A DNA stretch of 64,000 nt from Cristatella mucedo. Its lineage: Eukaryota; Bryozoa; Phylactolaemata; Cristatellidae. The stretch covers positions 1,275,001 to 1,339,000 of the forward strand of contig WPIO01000047.1 of NCBI GenBank assembly GCA_009760855.2, read 5' to 3'. This document shows positions 22,500 to 32,851 of this stretch, piece by piece. Position 1 is the stretch's first letter; the number at the start of each line of letters is the position of its first letter. Under the pieces are notes generated by a model. That model had not been told where the DNA came from and made no database searches. It saw only the letters and a program-made list of their open reading frames with translations. A program made the position numbers and the translations under genes.

Positions 22500-23644
22500 T
22501 TTTGCATTTTCGCTACCTTTGCAATTAGAACTTTCCTCGAATCTCAGTGTGGTAAAGCAGATCATCATAATCAGCCCGTGCAGCTTCACACTTGTGCTAG
22601 AAGACGCGGTTGTTGAGAGGCGAGCAAGCACCGTGTTTACTAACTTCACCATAGCAGACATATCGTCCTTCATGCCTGCTGCTTTGGCACGTAATGACTC
22701 GTGGTACGATGCCGTACACCTTGTATATCTCCTTCGCACCGCCCAAAGAGCGACCGTGGTCGATGAGCAGCTGCGAAAGTCCCTTGGTAGATCCAACCAT
22801 GGCAGTAGCTACCGAGATGAGCTTCGACCTGTCGAAACCGCTCAAAGCAGGTAGGAGAGCATTCAGGACATCTTGGCCAGTTGCCAGTTTCCCTTCATCG
22901 GAACGAGGCTGAGAGACTCCTCAACTACCTCCAGGTCTTTCGAGCGCGATGCCACGCACAGTGTTGGCCACCTGCTCAGTGTCCTTATACTCTCCTGCAT
23001 AACACCCACATGGTCTTTATGACTTTGCGGAGTTACAGACGGATATACATGATCACAGCTTTTGTCTAGAGCGATGGAAAATATATCAAATTTTTTTAAC
23101 TTCTTAGACATCTTAGACAGGACATCAGAGACTAAGTCCTCCGCATTCTGACTCACTTCGCGGAAAGATCGTGGGATTGTCTTGAAAGTATCGTGTTGCT
23201 CGGGACAAGTGACTAAACCGAAGCAAGTATGCAACCAATTACGAAGTCAGCATTAGTGAAGGGATGCATTTTCTTCCTAATCAACAGGGGAACTTCATGG
23301 GAGCCACTAGTGCTATTCTCAGCAGCCTCGGAAGCTTCGGAGGCTGCTTTTTCTTGAAGACGAGTGGCTGTCGATCCAACAGTGACTGCAAACGAGCAGC
23401 CTCAGTCGTCCGCTCAATGGCCGCACAGTCTCTTGATGCGCGTAAGCGTGTTTGGCATCAAAATGACCCTTGAGATTCGACAGCTTAAAAGTGCTATTGA
23501 AGTCGTTGCACAGTAAACACAAGGCTTTTTGCCACGTTGGACGAAAAAAATAAATGTGTCAGTCCATCTGGGGTTGAAGACGTGGCGTTCGAAGTCAACC
23601 TTCCGGAGACTGGTAGCTTCGCGCTGCTTCTTCTCTTCAGGCAT
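22500..23644 (-). pseudogene. hAT transposase (GTF2IRD2/SCAND3-like), broken
   Basis: The minus-strand reading starts near 23644 with 'MPEEKKQREATSLRKVDFER' and 'FNPRWTDTFIFFVQRGKKP'. In a shifted frame a BED-like zinc finger follows: 'CLLCNDFNSTFKLS' and 'LKGHFDAKHA'. Farther on come 'FREVSQNAEDLVSDVL' and the RNase-H-fold start 'FDIFSIALDKSCD', whose aspartate would be catalytic. Then 'LSLVPMKGNWQLAK', 'RSKLISVATAMVGS' and 'AGMKDDMSAMVKLVNTVLAR'. This order matches hAT transposases of the group that gave rise to GTF2IRD2. Frameshifts, stops and a LINE-B tail insertion (22988-23055) destroy it, and the C-terminal third is missing. Confidence 0.8.
22988..23055 (+). mobile_element. LINE-B tail-only insertion
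   Basis: It reads actctcctgcataacaccca, atggtctttatgactttgcg and gagttacagacggatataca. These are the last 65 or so bases of LINE-B, lying inside the hAT transposase. Confidence 0.75.
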
Positions 23645-23954
23645 AGTGATGAGGGTTACTGTGCCTATACTCAATGTCAGTCATAGCACCAAGAAATAAA
23701 ATTGCTTCGCACGTCCAAGAACGCGCAAGTGCGCCAAACGCGCGCCTTGACCCCGGTTAGAAGTGAATGAAACCGATGCCAGAGAGTGAACTTGTGTAGC
23801 GAAGCGAAAGTGAATAATACATGAAGCGCTTCGTAGCAATGCAATAAACAAACGGAGCCACAAACGAATATTCGGCTAAAACACAAAACCACATTTACAA
23901 CATAACTTGTCATTTAGCCCGTCAAAAAATGACGGGGAAAGAACTTGCTCATCG

Positions 23955-24080
23955 TCACCCCTCTCCCCACTCCCCCTCCTCTGTCCACTCCTCCTCCTCT
24001 TCCATCTCCTCCTCCTCTGTCCACTCCTCCGCCTCTTCCATCTCCTCCTCCTCTGCCCACTCCTCCTCCTCTCTCCATTC
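23955..24080 (+). repeat. 36-bp minisatellite
   Basis: About 3.5 units of tccactcctcctcctcttcc plus atctcctcctcctctg. On the minus strand it would encode a Gly/Arg repeat, but that follows from composition and is not evidence of a gene. Confidence 0.8.
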
Positions 24081-24532
24081 TCCTGATGGCACAATAGCCA
24101 AATAGAAGTATTTGCGGCCGCTTCACAGCAGAAACACGATTCAGCTGATTGCTGTCATTTGAGTTCATACGAGCAGAGAGGATGAGGCATCGAAGACACT
24201 CTCTGGGCGCTCCTGAGAGCTCGGTGACGACACAGACTCTTTCCGAGAAGTGTGGCTCCCTGTTGTATCCGACGAGCGACGTGGCAGTTGTTGGAGTACG
24301 ATTGGAGCAGGTTGATATCCAAGACCAGAGCGCTTCGTGGATGTTGCACCTAGAAATAAAGTAGGATTGCAACATGCTATACCTGTTATAACTATGACCA
24401 CGTTTCAGTAGCAAAGCCCGGACTTTCATCTAGGGGGCGTGAAATTGTTTATTTAGGGGCAGGACCCAAAAGATCTTCATGCAGACAAGGCTGGACCCTT
24501 AATAATTGAAAAATTATAGCGCAAAACTAATG

Positions 24533-24891
24533 TTTATTCGATACGAACTTGGCGGTTGCTCATCAAGTGGAACGAAGACATAATTTCATCATTGGTGACT
24601 TTCCGGAGAGCGTAGAATACGAGATGGCTCAGGGCCCTGCCCGCCGTAGTCTCCCCGTGGACTCCCCTGCCCAAAATTGAGAACGCTCCCCAAACGAACG
24701 AACTCTTTCAAACTAACTTGAGCAGTGTGACATCCCAAAACAATTTTTTCTGTAATGTTTGCTGTAATGTCGTTAAGGTCCCTCACCGCATACCCCGGAG
24801 AGCAGCCATTCGAATTATGGCTATTTTCACAAACCAAAAACGTAATGTGACGATTTTCAAAGATCGTTTTGCTTCCGACTTTTAGTTCAAA
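24533..24891 (-). CDS. possible terminal coding exon with poly(A) signal
   Basis: On the minus strand an AG at 24893-24892 (caaatag) could be an acceptor. A frame opens exactly after it and runs 100 codons to a stop at 24589. It begins 'FELKVGSKTIFENRHITFLV' and contains 'CENSHNSNGC', 'DITANITEKIVLGCHTAQV' and 'LKEFVRLGSVLNFGQG'. An in-frame TAG directly upstream of the AG fits an exon boundary. AATAAA lies at 24538-24533, about 50 bases after the stop. The composition is balanced and unlike the surrounding repeats. The acceptor has a weak pyrimidine tract. It may be the last exon of the minus-strand gene at 32.8-42.2 kb or of another gene. Family not recognised. Confidence 0.35.
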
Positions 24892-25264
24892 CTATTTGCA
24901 TGTATGCACCTGGAGTGCACACAGTAGATTCCCCAACAAGTAGCTGTAAAATGGCGAGGCCAGAAACGGGTTTTTAAAATAGGCTTGAGTGGGTGAGCCA
25001 CACACGTACGCATTTGTGCGACCGTATCTGCAAAATCCTCAGGTCTCACTTTTATATCTCTAGTCCATACAGTAAAGTTTCCTAACCAATTTTGAATCAT
25101 TAGCATGCCACATCAGCCAGATTATTAAATCCCAAGATTACTAAGGGGTTCCTAAATTACAACATTGTGGAACCGGCTATGTCATAATCTATTACTTAGC
25201 AAGTGTCGGACATATGAAGTCAAAGTTAGCAAGTTGTTCTCAAGGCCTTTCGCCAGGTAGCTGT

Positions 25265-26250
25265 AAACTATTGGTTGCACTGTAAGCATATGTGCCTCTC
25301 TACGGCTACTGAATAGACTGCTCAACTGCCACGACCATGCTCTTTATAATTAGGCACTTAGAGTTGGTGCAAACATCAGCAGCTAAGCTTGTTGATCGTG
25401 AGCTACGCAACATTGAAACACTTCTCGCCGATCTGCACTGGCTCCAAATCAAACAGCGTACTTCGTACTTCGAGGTTTTGTCACTCACTTCTTAGGACCA
25501 TGTACTCTCTAGCTACAGCCTACCCATAAGAACTACTCTGCAACCAGGCTAAACACTTTACCGCTCGCTCTTCTGACACAAATCGCTTAGCTGTACCAAG
25601 AATCAACCTCAACTTCTGTGGAGACCAAGCCGTTAGTTTGTATGCTCCTAAATCGTGGAACTCACTCCTGAATGATGTCACGACATCCCCTGACTTGACA
25701 TTATAAAAGAAGCTAAAAGCGAACCTACTCCTCACTGCATCCATGCGGTCCTTGCGATTAGTCCTCACAATGCACTCTATCTCTGTCTGCAACTCAACAA
25801 GGCCATACAGACCAAGCGGGTGTTACGCAGGAGAGCTTTCTATAGCCCGCTTGTAAGCCTAAGCGGTTTTTGGAACTAATGCAGTAGCCAACAGACTTCA
25901 TCTCACAGCAACAAAGAGAAGAATAGAGGCATAGCTGAGTCAGGAGGGCAGTCGAGAAATCGAGATGCATAAAAGTAGCTGCTCAGGGCAGCGGTAAAAC
26001 ATGTCACAGTAGGCAGAAGAAAAGTATAAGTAGTTTCGTAAGAAGCTATTGTGCTTATGCGTGCTAACACTATGCATTCTACCACTTACCGATTAGACAA
26101 GTTGACACTGAGCTGGTTACCATTAATCATGCTTAGCACGTTGACACTGTGCAGGCTGACAATAAGCACATGGCAATGCTACTTTCATCGAGTATGCAAA
26201 GTGCCTAGGTGTAGATGAAATTATCTTAGGATGCAGTGAAAAGCTATTGT
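25265..26250 (+). mobile_element. LINE-A C-terminal block and 3' end, interrupted by LINE-B
   Basis: The C-terminal RT block (attaggcacttagagttggt, tctcgccgatctgcactggc) runs to about 25795. It is broken by an inverted LINE-B piece (25796-26045) and resumes as LINE-A 3' UTR and a degraded tail (gcaaagtgcctaggtgtaga). Stops are frequent. Confidence 0.75.
25796..26045 (-). mobile_element. LINE-B 3' end inserted into LINE-A
   Basis: On the minus strand the UTR (ctgactcagctatgcctcta, cttctctttgttgctgtgag, aaaccgcttaggcttacaag) and the end of the element (caccgcttggtctgtatggc) are visible. LINE-A sequence continues on both sides. Confidence 0.75.
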
Positions 26251-27311
26251 TATGTTAACGACTTGGGTTTCTTACATTAAAGTTTATCGTGCTCTTGATT
26301 GGGCCGCGCTCTGCTACCGTTGGCATACCTGCATGCATCGGTGCAGCTCCTACAGCTCATCGGCATGTATATATGTATGAGCTGTTCGCTCATCATCATG
26401 CTTCGAGGCTCCTGGTATTGGTCATGCGTCATGTCATGTCATGCGGCAGCACGGACCAGCAGAATTATGTGCGCTGAATTTGTGGCAAAGAATTAAAATT
26501 CAGTGGCTGCTACAACACGTTAATAACAATGCGACCTGGGATATAAGCAACTTTCTAATGAGAAACAGCCATGTATCCACAGGACTAGGCCAAATAGTAT
26601 AAACAAATTCCGTTTGCTTCGCTGATCGGCAGATAGCCGGAATGTATACAGATAGGCGATCACTAGGCGGCCAGGCCAGCCAGGTGCACCAGCTTCCGAG
26701 TCTCGAACGGTTTACTAGCTTTCTACAACAGCGCCACGAAGCAACTTTTTGACCTCATAACTGTTTAATTGTCAAGAGATCTCCAGCTCACTGAAGAGGT
26801 GGCAGCACAGCGTATCAGGAGAGCCAGGAGTAAATACGTTGACCAGTAACTTGTGACGAAAGCTCGCGATGCAGCCAAAGGTGATTCAGCGTCAATGCTG
26901 ACGCTGGCGCCATATCATCTGACGTTCCTGAGTGTAGCCAATAATATAGCTTTGGAACAATGGCTAACCAAATATAATATGAGCAGGCAGACCCTACCAC
27001 TTGAGTGACTGATGCTTTCTCGCTTTCGACATTCTCTGACCAGGTAAACCTGACCTCAGCTATCCTGTTTCCATGGCGTGCTAGCTCGGAGCTAAGGCCA
27101 GTAAAAGTTTTCGGCTACAATCATTACGGGACGTCAGATATCCTTCAACTTCTCTGTCCGATTGTGGTTGTGCCAATCTAATCAAACAGCCTGGCCGGCC
27201 GGCTAGGGCAGCTGTCGCTAGCCCAAGATAGTGGACTTATGGACTTTGCAGAAGTGCTGTTGAAGAGCTGCTGGGATTTGCACCGTTGAAGATAATTACG
27301 GTAGACCCCGT
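26251..27311. other. no gene recognised
   Basis: AT-rich to mixed sequence with no recognised repeat or coding block. Confidence 0.35.
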
Positions 27312-27524
27312 TCACGAGTACATTGATCCAAGATTTGTCTCCACGTTGATAGACAGGGCTTGCGCAAGCAGCATTGATGCCACAAGCGCCAAGCAGTTGC
27401 GAGTCAGGGTGAGAGCCATCTCGAGGTCAACTGGAGCTACTGAGCCTTCTAGGTGCACGTTCAGTTTGGCAAATGGGGGAAGGTCTGACGAAGTTTTTGC
27501 GGGAGGTGCTTGTGGCACGAAATG
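27312..27524 (-). CDS. unrecognised coding-like segment, cut by LINE-B
   Basis: The minus-strand frame reads 'QAPPAKTSSDLPPFAKLNV', then 'APVDLEMALTLTRNCLALVA' and ends at a stop at 27312. An internal methionine is followed by a hydrophobic stretch that would resemble a signal peptide. A LINE-B copy begins at about 27525, so any upstream part is displaced. There is no splice evidence, and it could be chance. Confidence 0.2.
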   Translation of the reverse strand, partial: HFVPQAPPAKTSSDLPPFAKLNVHLEGSVAPVDLEMALTLTRNCLALVASMLLAQALSINVETNLGSMYS

Positions 27525-28895
27525 ATAATAATAATGGTAACAATAACAATGACAAAAATAATAGCTATGACATCCTATGCAGCAGCGATGACGGGAATTG
27601 TATTGCCCTAGCTCTGTTAGCTCTACCAGATGCCTTAGACACCATTGATCGCGATGTCCTACTAAGACAATTAAGAACAACGATCGGTCCGGAATACAAG
27701 GCACGGCATGGTTTAAATCGTACTTGTCTGACCGTGTTCAATCCATGTCGTGTGGGGGTCAGGTCTCACCTACGAGACCGGTCACACGTGGAGTTTCTCA
27801 AGGGTCCGCCCTCGGTTCCTTGCTGTTCTTCATTTATACTCAACATCTAAGAAAAGTGACTAAGGCCCATGGAATAGGATATCACTTTTATGCTGACGAT
27901 ACTCAGCTGCATTTGTCATTCAAACGGTTGGAATCTGCTGCAGCAACTAATAAATTGCATGCTTGCCTTGCCGGCATTCGATCCTGGATGTCGGAAAAGT
28001 TCTTGAAGCTTAACGACGATCGAACTGAACTGCAGCTCATAGGAGAGCAGCCCTAAGCGTGTGACTGGATTAAAAGGCTTTGCTCTTCTAATAGGTGATG
28101 CTGTTGTGCGACCATCACCACGTGCTCAAAATTTAGGTGCCATTTTCGACAACTGCCTAAATTTTAAAAGCTTCAACCAGAAGACTGTTTCTACAGCTAG
28201 CCATCACATCCGATCCCTATCTAAGATAAGGAGCTGCCTTCCACGATGACTTTCAAATAATTTAGCTTGCTCCTTAGTTCTGCCTCGGCCAAAAATCAAC
28301 TAGATCATCCAGATGGGTGTAAATATGGTTTCAAGGCTAGTTCGCAAATACCAGTGGTTTGACTGCGATTCTTTTTTTGCTAAAAGAGCTAGGATGGCTG
28401 ATGGTTGATCAACAGATATGGATCAAAGTCCTTACGCTAACCCACAAGGCCCGCCTCGGCTTGGCTCCTCCACACCTAGCTGAACTTCTGCACCAGTTTC
28501 AGCCTCCTCGTGCGCTCGGGTCCTGTATGTACAAAAAATTAGCTGTTCCATTCCTCCACTTTTATCGTTGGAGGCAGAAGATTTAGCTCTGCAGGTGCTA
28601 GACTGTGAGACTCGCTTCCACGATTCTTTTACAACGGCAACTACTCTCCTGAGGCCGACTATGGCTCATCCTTTCCAGCGGTCCTGAGCTGCTACTTCCA
28701 CGCCACTCACTACCTCAACTGCTTTGCTGACTCTCATGTGCTTCCCATTTTCTCTTTGTTGCGTGAGATTAAGTTACTTGGCTACCGAACGCGTACCGAA
28801 AGCTGCTTAGGCAGTGAGTGAGCTATACAAAACTCTCCTGGGTAACACCCACATAGTCTTTGTGGCTTTGTGGATTTGCAGACGGAGATACGTTA
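27525..28895 (+). pseudogene. LINE-B with reverse transcriptase core
   Basis: This is the best-preserved LINE-B RT on the plus strand. Blocks in order are 'IALALLALPDALDTIDRDVL' (motif A region, 27600-27660), 'RGVSQGSALGSLLFFIYT' (motif B, about 27785-27840), 'YHFYADDTQLHLSFK' with the YADD catalytic pair intact (about 27880-27925), 'FLKLNDDRTELQLIG', then the C-terminal 'LTHKARLGLAPPHLAELL'. It ends with the full UTR and tail near 28895. At least four frameshifts separate the blocks. It is 5'-truncated in the RT and has no endonuclease. Confidence 0.9.
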
Positions 28896-28904
28896 TATTA
28901 CAGT

Positions 28905-28990
28905 ACACAATAATACATTTGGAAAGCACCCTCAAATAACTCAAAATTCTTCTATGCACTTAGCATATGCTGCAAAAGAAGCATGGTTTG
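28905..28990 (-). mobile_element. LINE-A tail-only fragment
   Basis: The reverse complement reads gcagcatatgctaagtgcat and ttttgagttatttgagggtg. These are a diverged LINE-A terminus, directly adjoining the LINE-B tail. Confidence 0.55.
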
Positions 28991-29017
28991 CAGTGCACAA
29001 TGAACATCGACTGATTC

Positions 29018-29473
29018 CTGCCAGTTGACCAACATGGCAGTCAGCAACGCATCCACAGTCATGCTTTGTCTCAAGCCGATGCCCTCGCCCATCGTTATGC
29101 ACAGGAGCTGGCTAAATTCAATGACACAAAAGAGGCAATGGCCCTTGGACAAGTGTCACTCGGGGTAGAATGCAACTTCCTCGTGAGGCCATGCCCACAC
29201 GATGAAGCAGCCAAGGTCTCGCCCTTGCCGTTACCTCCCACATCATTTCGAGGCGACCAGCTGCAATATGAAAGTCCAATGAGTCGACGAAACAAACAGA
29301 TTCGTCATCCGACTGGATGGAACCACGCTTCGGCAGCAGCAGCCCTCCAGTCTGCAGGTGACTATTGTGGTTGCCACACTCACCAGCACACTAACTGCGA
29401 ATTAATAGCACTAAAGTTAATGACATTATTTGCAAACCTGGATGAATTTATGGAAGCACTCAGTAAACCCTAA
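29018..29473 (+). CDS. unrecognised open frame, possibly coding
   Basis: The frame is open for about 150 codons from just after a stop at about 29012 to TAA at 29473. It contains 'LSQADALAHRYAQELAKFND', 'KEAMALGQVSLGVECNF', 'GDYCGCHTHQHTNCELIALK' and 'LMTLFANLDEFMEALSKP'. Amino-acid use is balanced and the frame lies outside recognised repeats. A cctgccag just inside the 5' end could be an acceptor, making this a terminal exon. There is no good ATG near the 5' end. No family recognised. Confidence 0.3.
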   Translation: MPVDQHGSQQRIHSHALSQADALAHRYAQELAKFNDTKEAMALGQVSLGVECNFLVRPCPHDEAAKVSPLPLPPTSFRGDQLQYESPMSRRNKQIRHPTGWNHASAAAALQSAGDYCGCHTHQHTNCELIALKLMTLFANLDEFMEALSKP

Positions 29474-29679
29474 TCCATGCCCAATCATGCGGATATCTCT
29501 CGTTCAAGCTCATGGAACTTCCAGCTACTATTAAGTATCGCTAAGGTTACTCCGGCGATTAACGATACTTAATGTAGAAGGTGGTCGTGTGGTCTGTACG
29601 TATCTATGGGGTCCGTGGTCCTTGATCACTCTAGCTGTCCCGCTCAGTCGTATGGCAGAGTCTCACTAGCACTTGTATC

Positions 29680-29850
29680 AGAGCCCGCGGGTCATAGTCC
29701 AGGGGTAAGGTGCTCACTCCTTGAGACCCAGATCGTGGGTTCGAGTCCAGCAGTGGACGATCCCTTATTGTCCACTGCAAGTGGTGGAGATTGCCGATGA
29801 GGCTCTTCTACCGCTGTAAAAATGAGGCTGTTAAATCAGCTAACGTTTTC
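29680..29850 (+). mobile_element. SINE2 copy, alternative head
   Basis: The B box gtgggttcgagtccagcagt, the body actgcaagtggtggagattg and the tail gctgttaaatcagctaac are SINE2. The head, however, is gggtcatagtccaggggtaa, related to the outer copy at 43.0 kb and different from the usual ggtgagccg head. Confidence 0.75.
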
Positions 29851-30669
29851 TTGTAGCAAAGGTTGTCGCACCTGCTTCGTGGCAGACTTCACAGCTTCTC
29901 AGCCAAAACAGGGAGAAATTTTGTAGGATGCTAGAAGTAAGTCCCAGTCATCAAACATACCAGTCTTACGCGGACATCCCTTAGCTAGTATGATTCGTTA
30001 GCGCAGCTGCATTATTGGATCAGTAGTGCTAAATAGCCATGCAATGTCTACCTGAAAATCCGCAAAAGCCGAGAGGAAGTAGCCGTAAGATAAAAGTCGA
30101 TGCAGCCATATATCGGTATCCAATGTCAAAGTAGCTTTGATATGCCATTGGTAGACAGCCTTGTGCAACTCAAGAAACATGCCCTATCGGAGAACCATCG
30201 CCAAAGTAGAATGACAGCTGGAGAACCCGGAACAGAAAGCAAGCCGTCGATAGCAGCTGAATCAGGAGATGTAAATGTATCCACAGTTATAGAGCGAAGA
30301 GAAAACGTGCATAATGATTTCAGAGCAAAGATCCCCGTGTGCAAGGAAACCGAAGTGCAAGGACACCTTGGAAGGGCAAGGACACCTAGGAAGCACTAGG
30401 ACACTTTGCACCTACCAGCCACCGGGCTGCTTGCAAGCCGCTCAGTGTAGTGACCTTGAAACAATATACCTGCATCGGATGAGGTTTCTTTTAATAATTT
30501 ACGGAGAGCCATTGAGCTTCTCTAAGACTTTTGTCTTACGGACGGTACCATGCCACTCATTTAAAGTAGCATAGGGCTGTGTTGACAATCATGCCCATAA
30601 GTACTTCAATTACACTAACAGACGAGATTCAAATGATGAGGATAATAATAATAACGACATATTTGTATT
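29851..30669. other. no gene confirmed
   Basis: A plus-strand frame at 30100-30399 has balanced composition ('RMTAGEPGTESKPSIAAE'), and a minus-strand frame at 29998-30180 ends near a possible donor (ttttcag then gtagac). Neither can be supported further. At 30340-30400 there are repeated 'caaggacacct' units. Confidence 0.3.
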
Positions 30670-30780
30670 GCATATCACGGAAACAAGATATAATAATTCA
30701 TTTCATTTATATAGCGCCCCAAGAGAACTTAATCTCTCTTTCTTGCCACTTTACATATAACGGAAAGAGAGCATATCGAT
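30670..30780 (-). mobile_element. LINE-A tail-only fragment
   Basis: The reverse complement reads taaagtggcaagaaagagag, attaagttctcttggggcgc and tatataaatg. The 'cttggggcgc' variant is closer to the SINE1 version of the tail. Confidence 0.65.
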
Positions 30781-31195
30781 TGGTTGGTGATAGCTTGCAC
30801 AGTGTGAGCGAGCGTAAGCACACAAAGGACTATTCATAAGGCCTGGATAAATGGTTTGAAGAGCAGACCGACTTGGTAGCATCTTTTTAAATGCCACCAA
30901 GTCGAACTGAAGGCACGCTCTTCAACGAAGCTAGAAGAGGTACGAGGCAAAGTAGGATTAGGAGGCATTTCGGATAAGTAGCCCCGAGTAAAATATTAAA
31001 GGGACCTAAGAATAAGGGCCACAATATTAAAGCAGTGCAATATGGTAGTTAAAAATTTGACGACAGAAATGCCTATCAGGATAGTTTTGCATCGATCGCA
31101 ACCGTCTAATTTGCAAGCTGGAAGACCTGTGAGCACTTGAGTTACTGACCACCTCGAAAGAGAATTGCGACCAGACGCTAGCTAGCTACTACTCC
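30781..31195. other. unidentified; contains an imperfect hairpin
   Basis: No gene. A hairpin at 30856-30925 pairs ttgaagagc with gctcttcaa and cgacttggt with accaagtcg. Confidence 0.4.
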
Positions 31196-32032
31196 TGCTA
31201 ATAATAATACTAATAATATTGATACATTTGTTGTAGCCCCTCATAGAACTCAAACTCTTTCTATGCACTTTACATTTGCTGCAAAGAAAGCACAATTGAA
31301 CGGTTGGTCGTAGCATGCTCAATAACAACAAGCATACCATTGTTAGAGGTGATATGCACAGGGCCAGCATGCAAGTATGGTCAGTGGCAGCATATACTGT
31401 GTCTGCATGCATAAGCACATTAAGAATGAATCGCACGGACCCATGAAATGTTGTGATAAATAGATATGTTTTCAATTTCTTTGTAAATGTGGTCAAGTCA
31501 GGGGATGTCATAACGCAAGTCGCAAGTGAGTTCCAGGCTTTGGGAGCATGTGAACTTAAGGCTCCGTCTCCAACGGATTCGAGGTTCGTATATATAGGTA
31601 AACAATTAAATGCCAACAAATAGATGGTACGATCCCTAGCCTGGTGGAGAGTAGATCTGAAAGGTTGGCTGGAGCCAATGAATGAAGGGACCTGAACGTG
31701 AGTGACAGAACCTTAAAGTTGATGAGCTTCTAGACTGGGAAACCGTGCAGGTCGGAGAGAAGCAGCGTGATTTGATAACAACAGTAACTCTCACGACAGA
31801 CAAGCCTAGCTGCAAGAGTTTTGCCCAAACTTTTCCCATCTGATTGCACGAGCCGGTAGACCAGCAAGCAGTAAGTTACAGAAGTCGAGATAGGGTGTTA
31901 CAAATTTAAGCAAAGCGTACGTTTTAGCAATTTTGTTTAGCTGAAAATAGGCAGACTTGTCTGTGGAGCTGATGCGGTCATCAAAAGAAAGGTCACTTTG
32001 GTTCTGGACACCTAGACTCGGTGCAAGCATCA
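31196..32032 (-). mobile_element. LINE-A C-terminal block and 3' end
   Basis: The minus strand carries 'LSFDDRISSTDKSAYFQL', 'KFVTPYLDFCNLLLAGLPAR', then the WNSL block ('SHAPKAWNSL'), the 3' UTR and the tail with (ATT)n-like sequence at about 31200-31225. It is 5'-truncated within the RT. Frameshifts are present. Confidence 0.85.
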
Positions 32033-32042
32033 CACCTCTAAT

Positions 32043-32213
32043 CCCCGCAGAGATCCAACAGTCTCATCTGCTCATCCTCGCTCTCGCCGCCTGCCTCATC
32101 CCCGCAGAAATCCAGCAGTCTCGCCTGCTCACCCTCGCTCTAGGCGCCTGCCCCACCCCTGCAGAGATCCAACAGTCTCGCCTGCTCACCCTTGCTCTCG
32201 CCCTCTGCCCCCA
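32043..32213 (+). repeat. 57-bp tandem repeat, three units
   Basis: Three near-identical 57-bp units start at 32043, 32100 and 32157. The unit is divisible by three, and the plus frame repeats a 19-residue motif, 'PAEIQQSRLLTLALGACPT' in unit 2. The enclosing frame is open from 31957 to 32337. Most differences between units are substitutions, with no frameshifts. Confidence 0.85.
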
Positions 32214-32851
32214 TCCTCTCACCATGCATGCCGCCTGTGCCCAACAAGACGCTGCTCTGACACTACTGCTAGCATGCCGGCAGGCTTACGATAACGTGCT
32301 GACAGCAGAACTTTATAGAAAACACGATATACCTTAAGTGCGATGCCTGCTCAGGGTATTACGGTGGCTATGGGCTCGACAAAGTGAGAGCGAGTTGCAC
32401 GTTATTGATGCCACACACCATAAGCGATTTAAAGGCTTCCATCGAGTTTCAATCACTCAAGCTGCTTCACTAGCTCCAACACGTTCATTCGCTGAATTAT
32501 TCGAGCTTTGTGCATAATAGAAAAAGCACACGACAGATTAGGCGCTACATGCCTATAATGCCAGAAATGAAGAGTACCTTATTTTGTATGGGAGCATATA
32601 TAACCAGTGCTTGCGACATCCTTACTGGAGCTCTTCCTTCCTATATCGCCACTACGATGGGACTAAAAACGCTGAGCATTATAACCAGCCAAAAGTCTGA
32701 TGCTTATGGAAATGATTGCATGCTTGATATCGTGCGTTTTAAAAAGCCGATATTCCTTCTTTGCAGTGATTGGCTGGTTGTAGAAATAGATATCTCGCAT
32801 GCCTCCGTAATGTAGTGCAGAATTTGTCAAGTCTCAATACAAATGCCTTAC
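32214..32851. other. intronic or intergenic; nothing recognised
   Basis: This stretch lies just downstream (minus sense) of the transmembrane exon donor at 32851 and is presumably intron. No repeat recognised. Confidence 0.4.

Noticed and set aside
23914-24094. Gly/Arg-rich protein on the minus strand
   Set aside because: It is produced entirely by the 36-bp minisatellite.
24882-25106. Minus-strand frame upstream of the 24.6-kb exon as a preceding exon
   Set aside because: The only possible intron between them would be about 20 bases, too short to splice, and the frames do not join.
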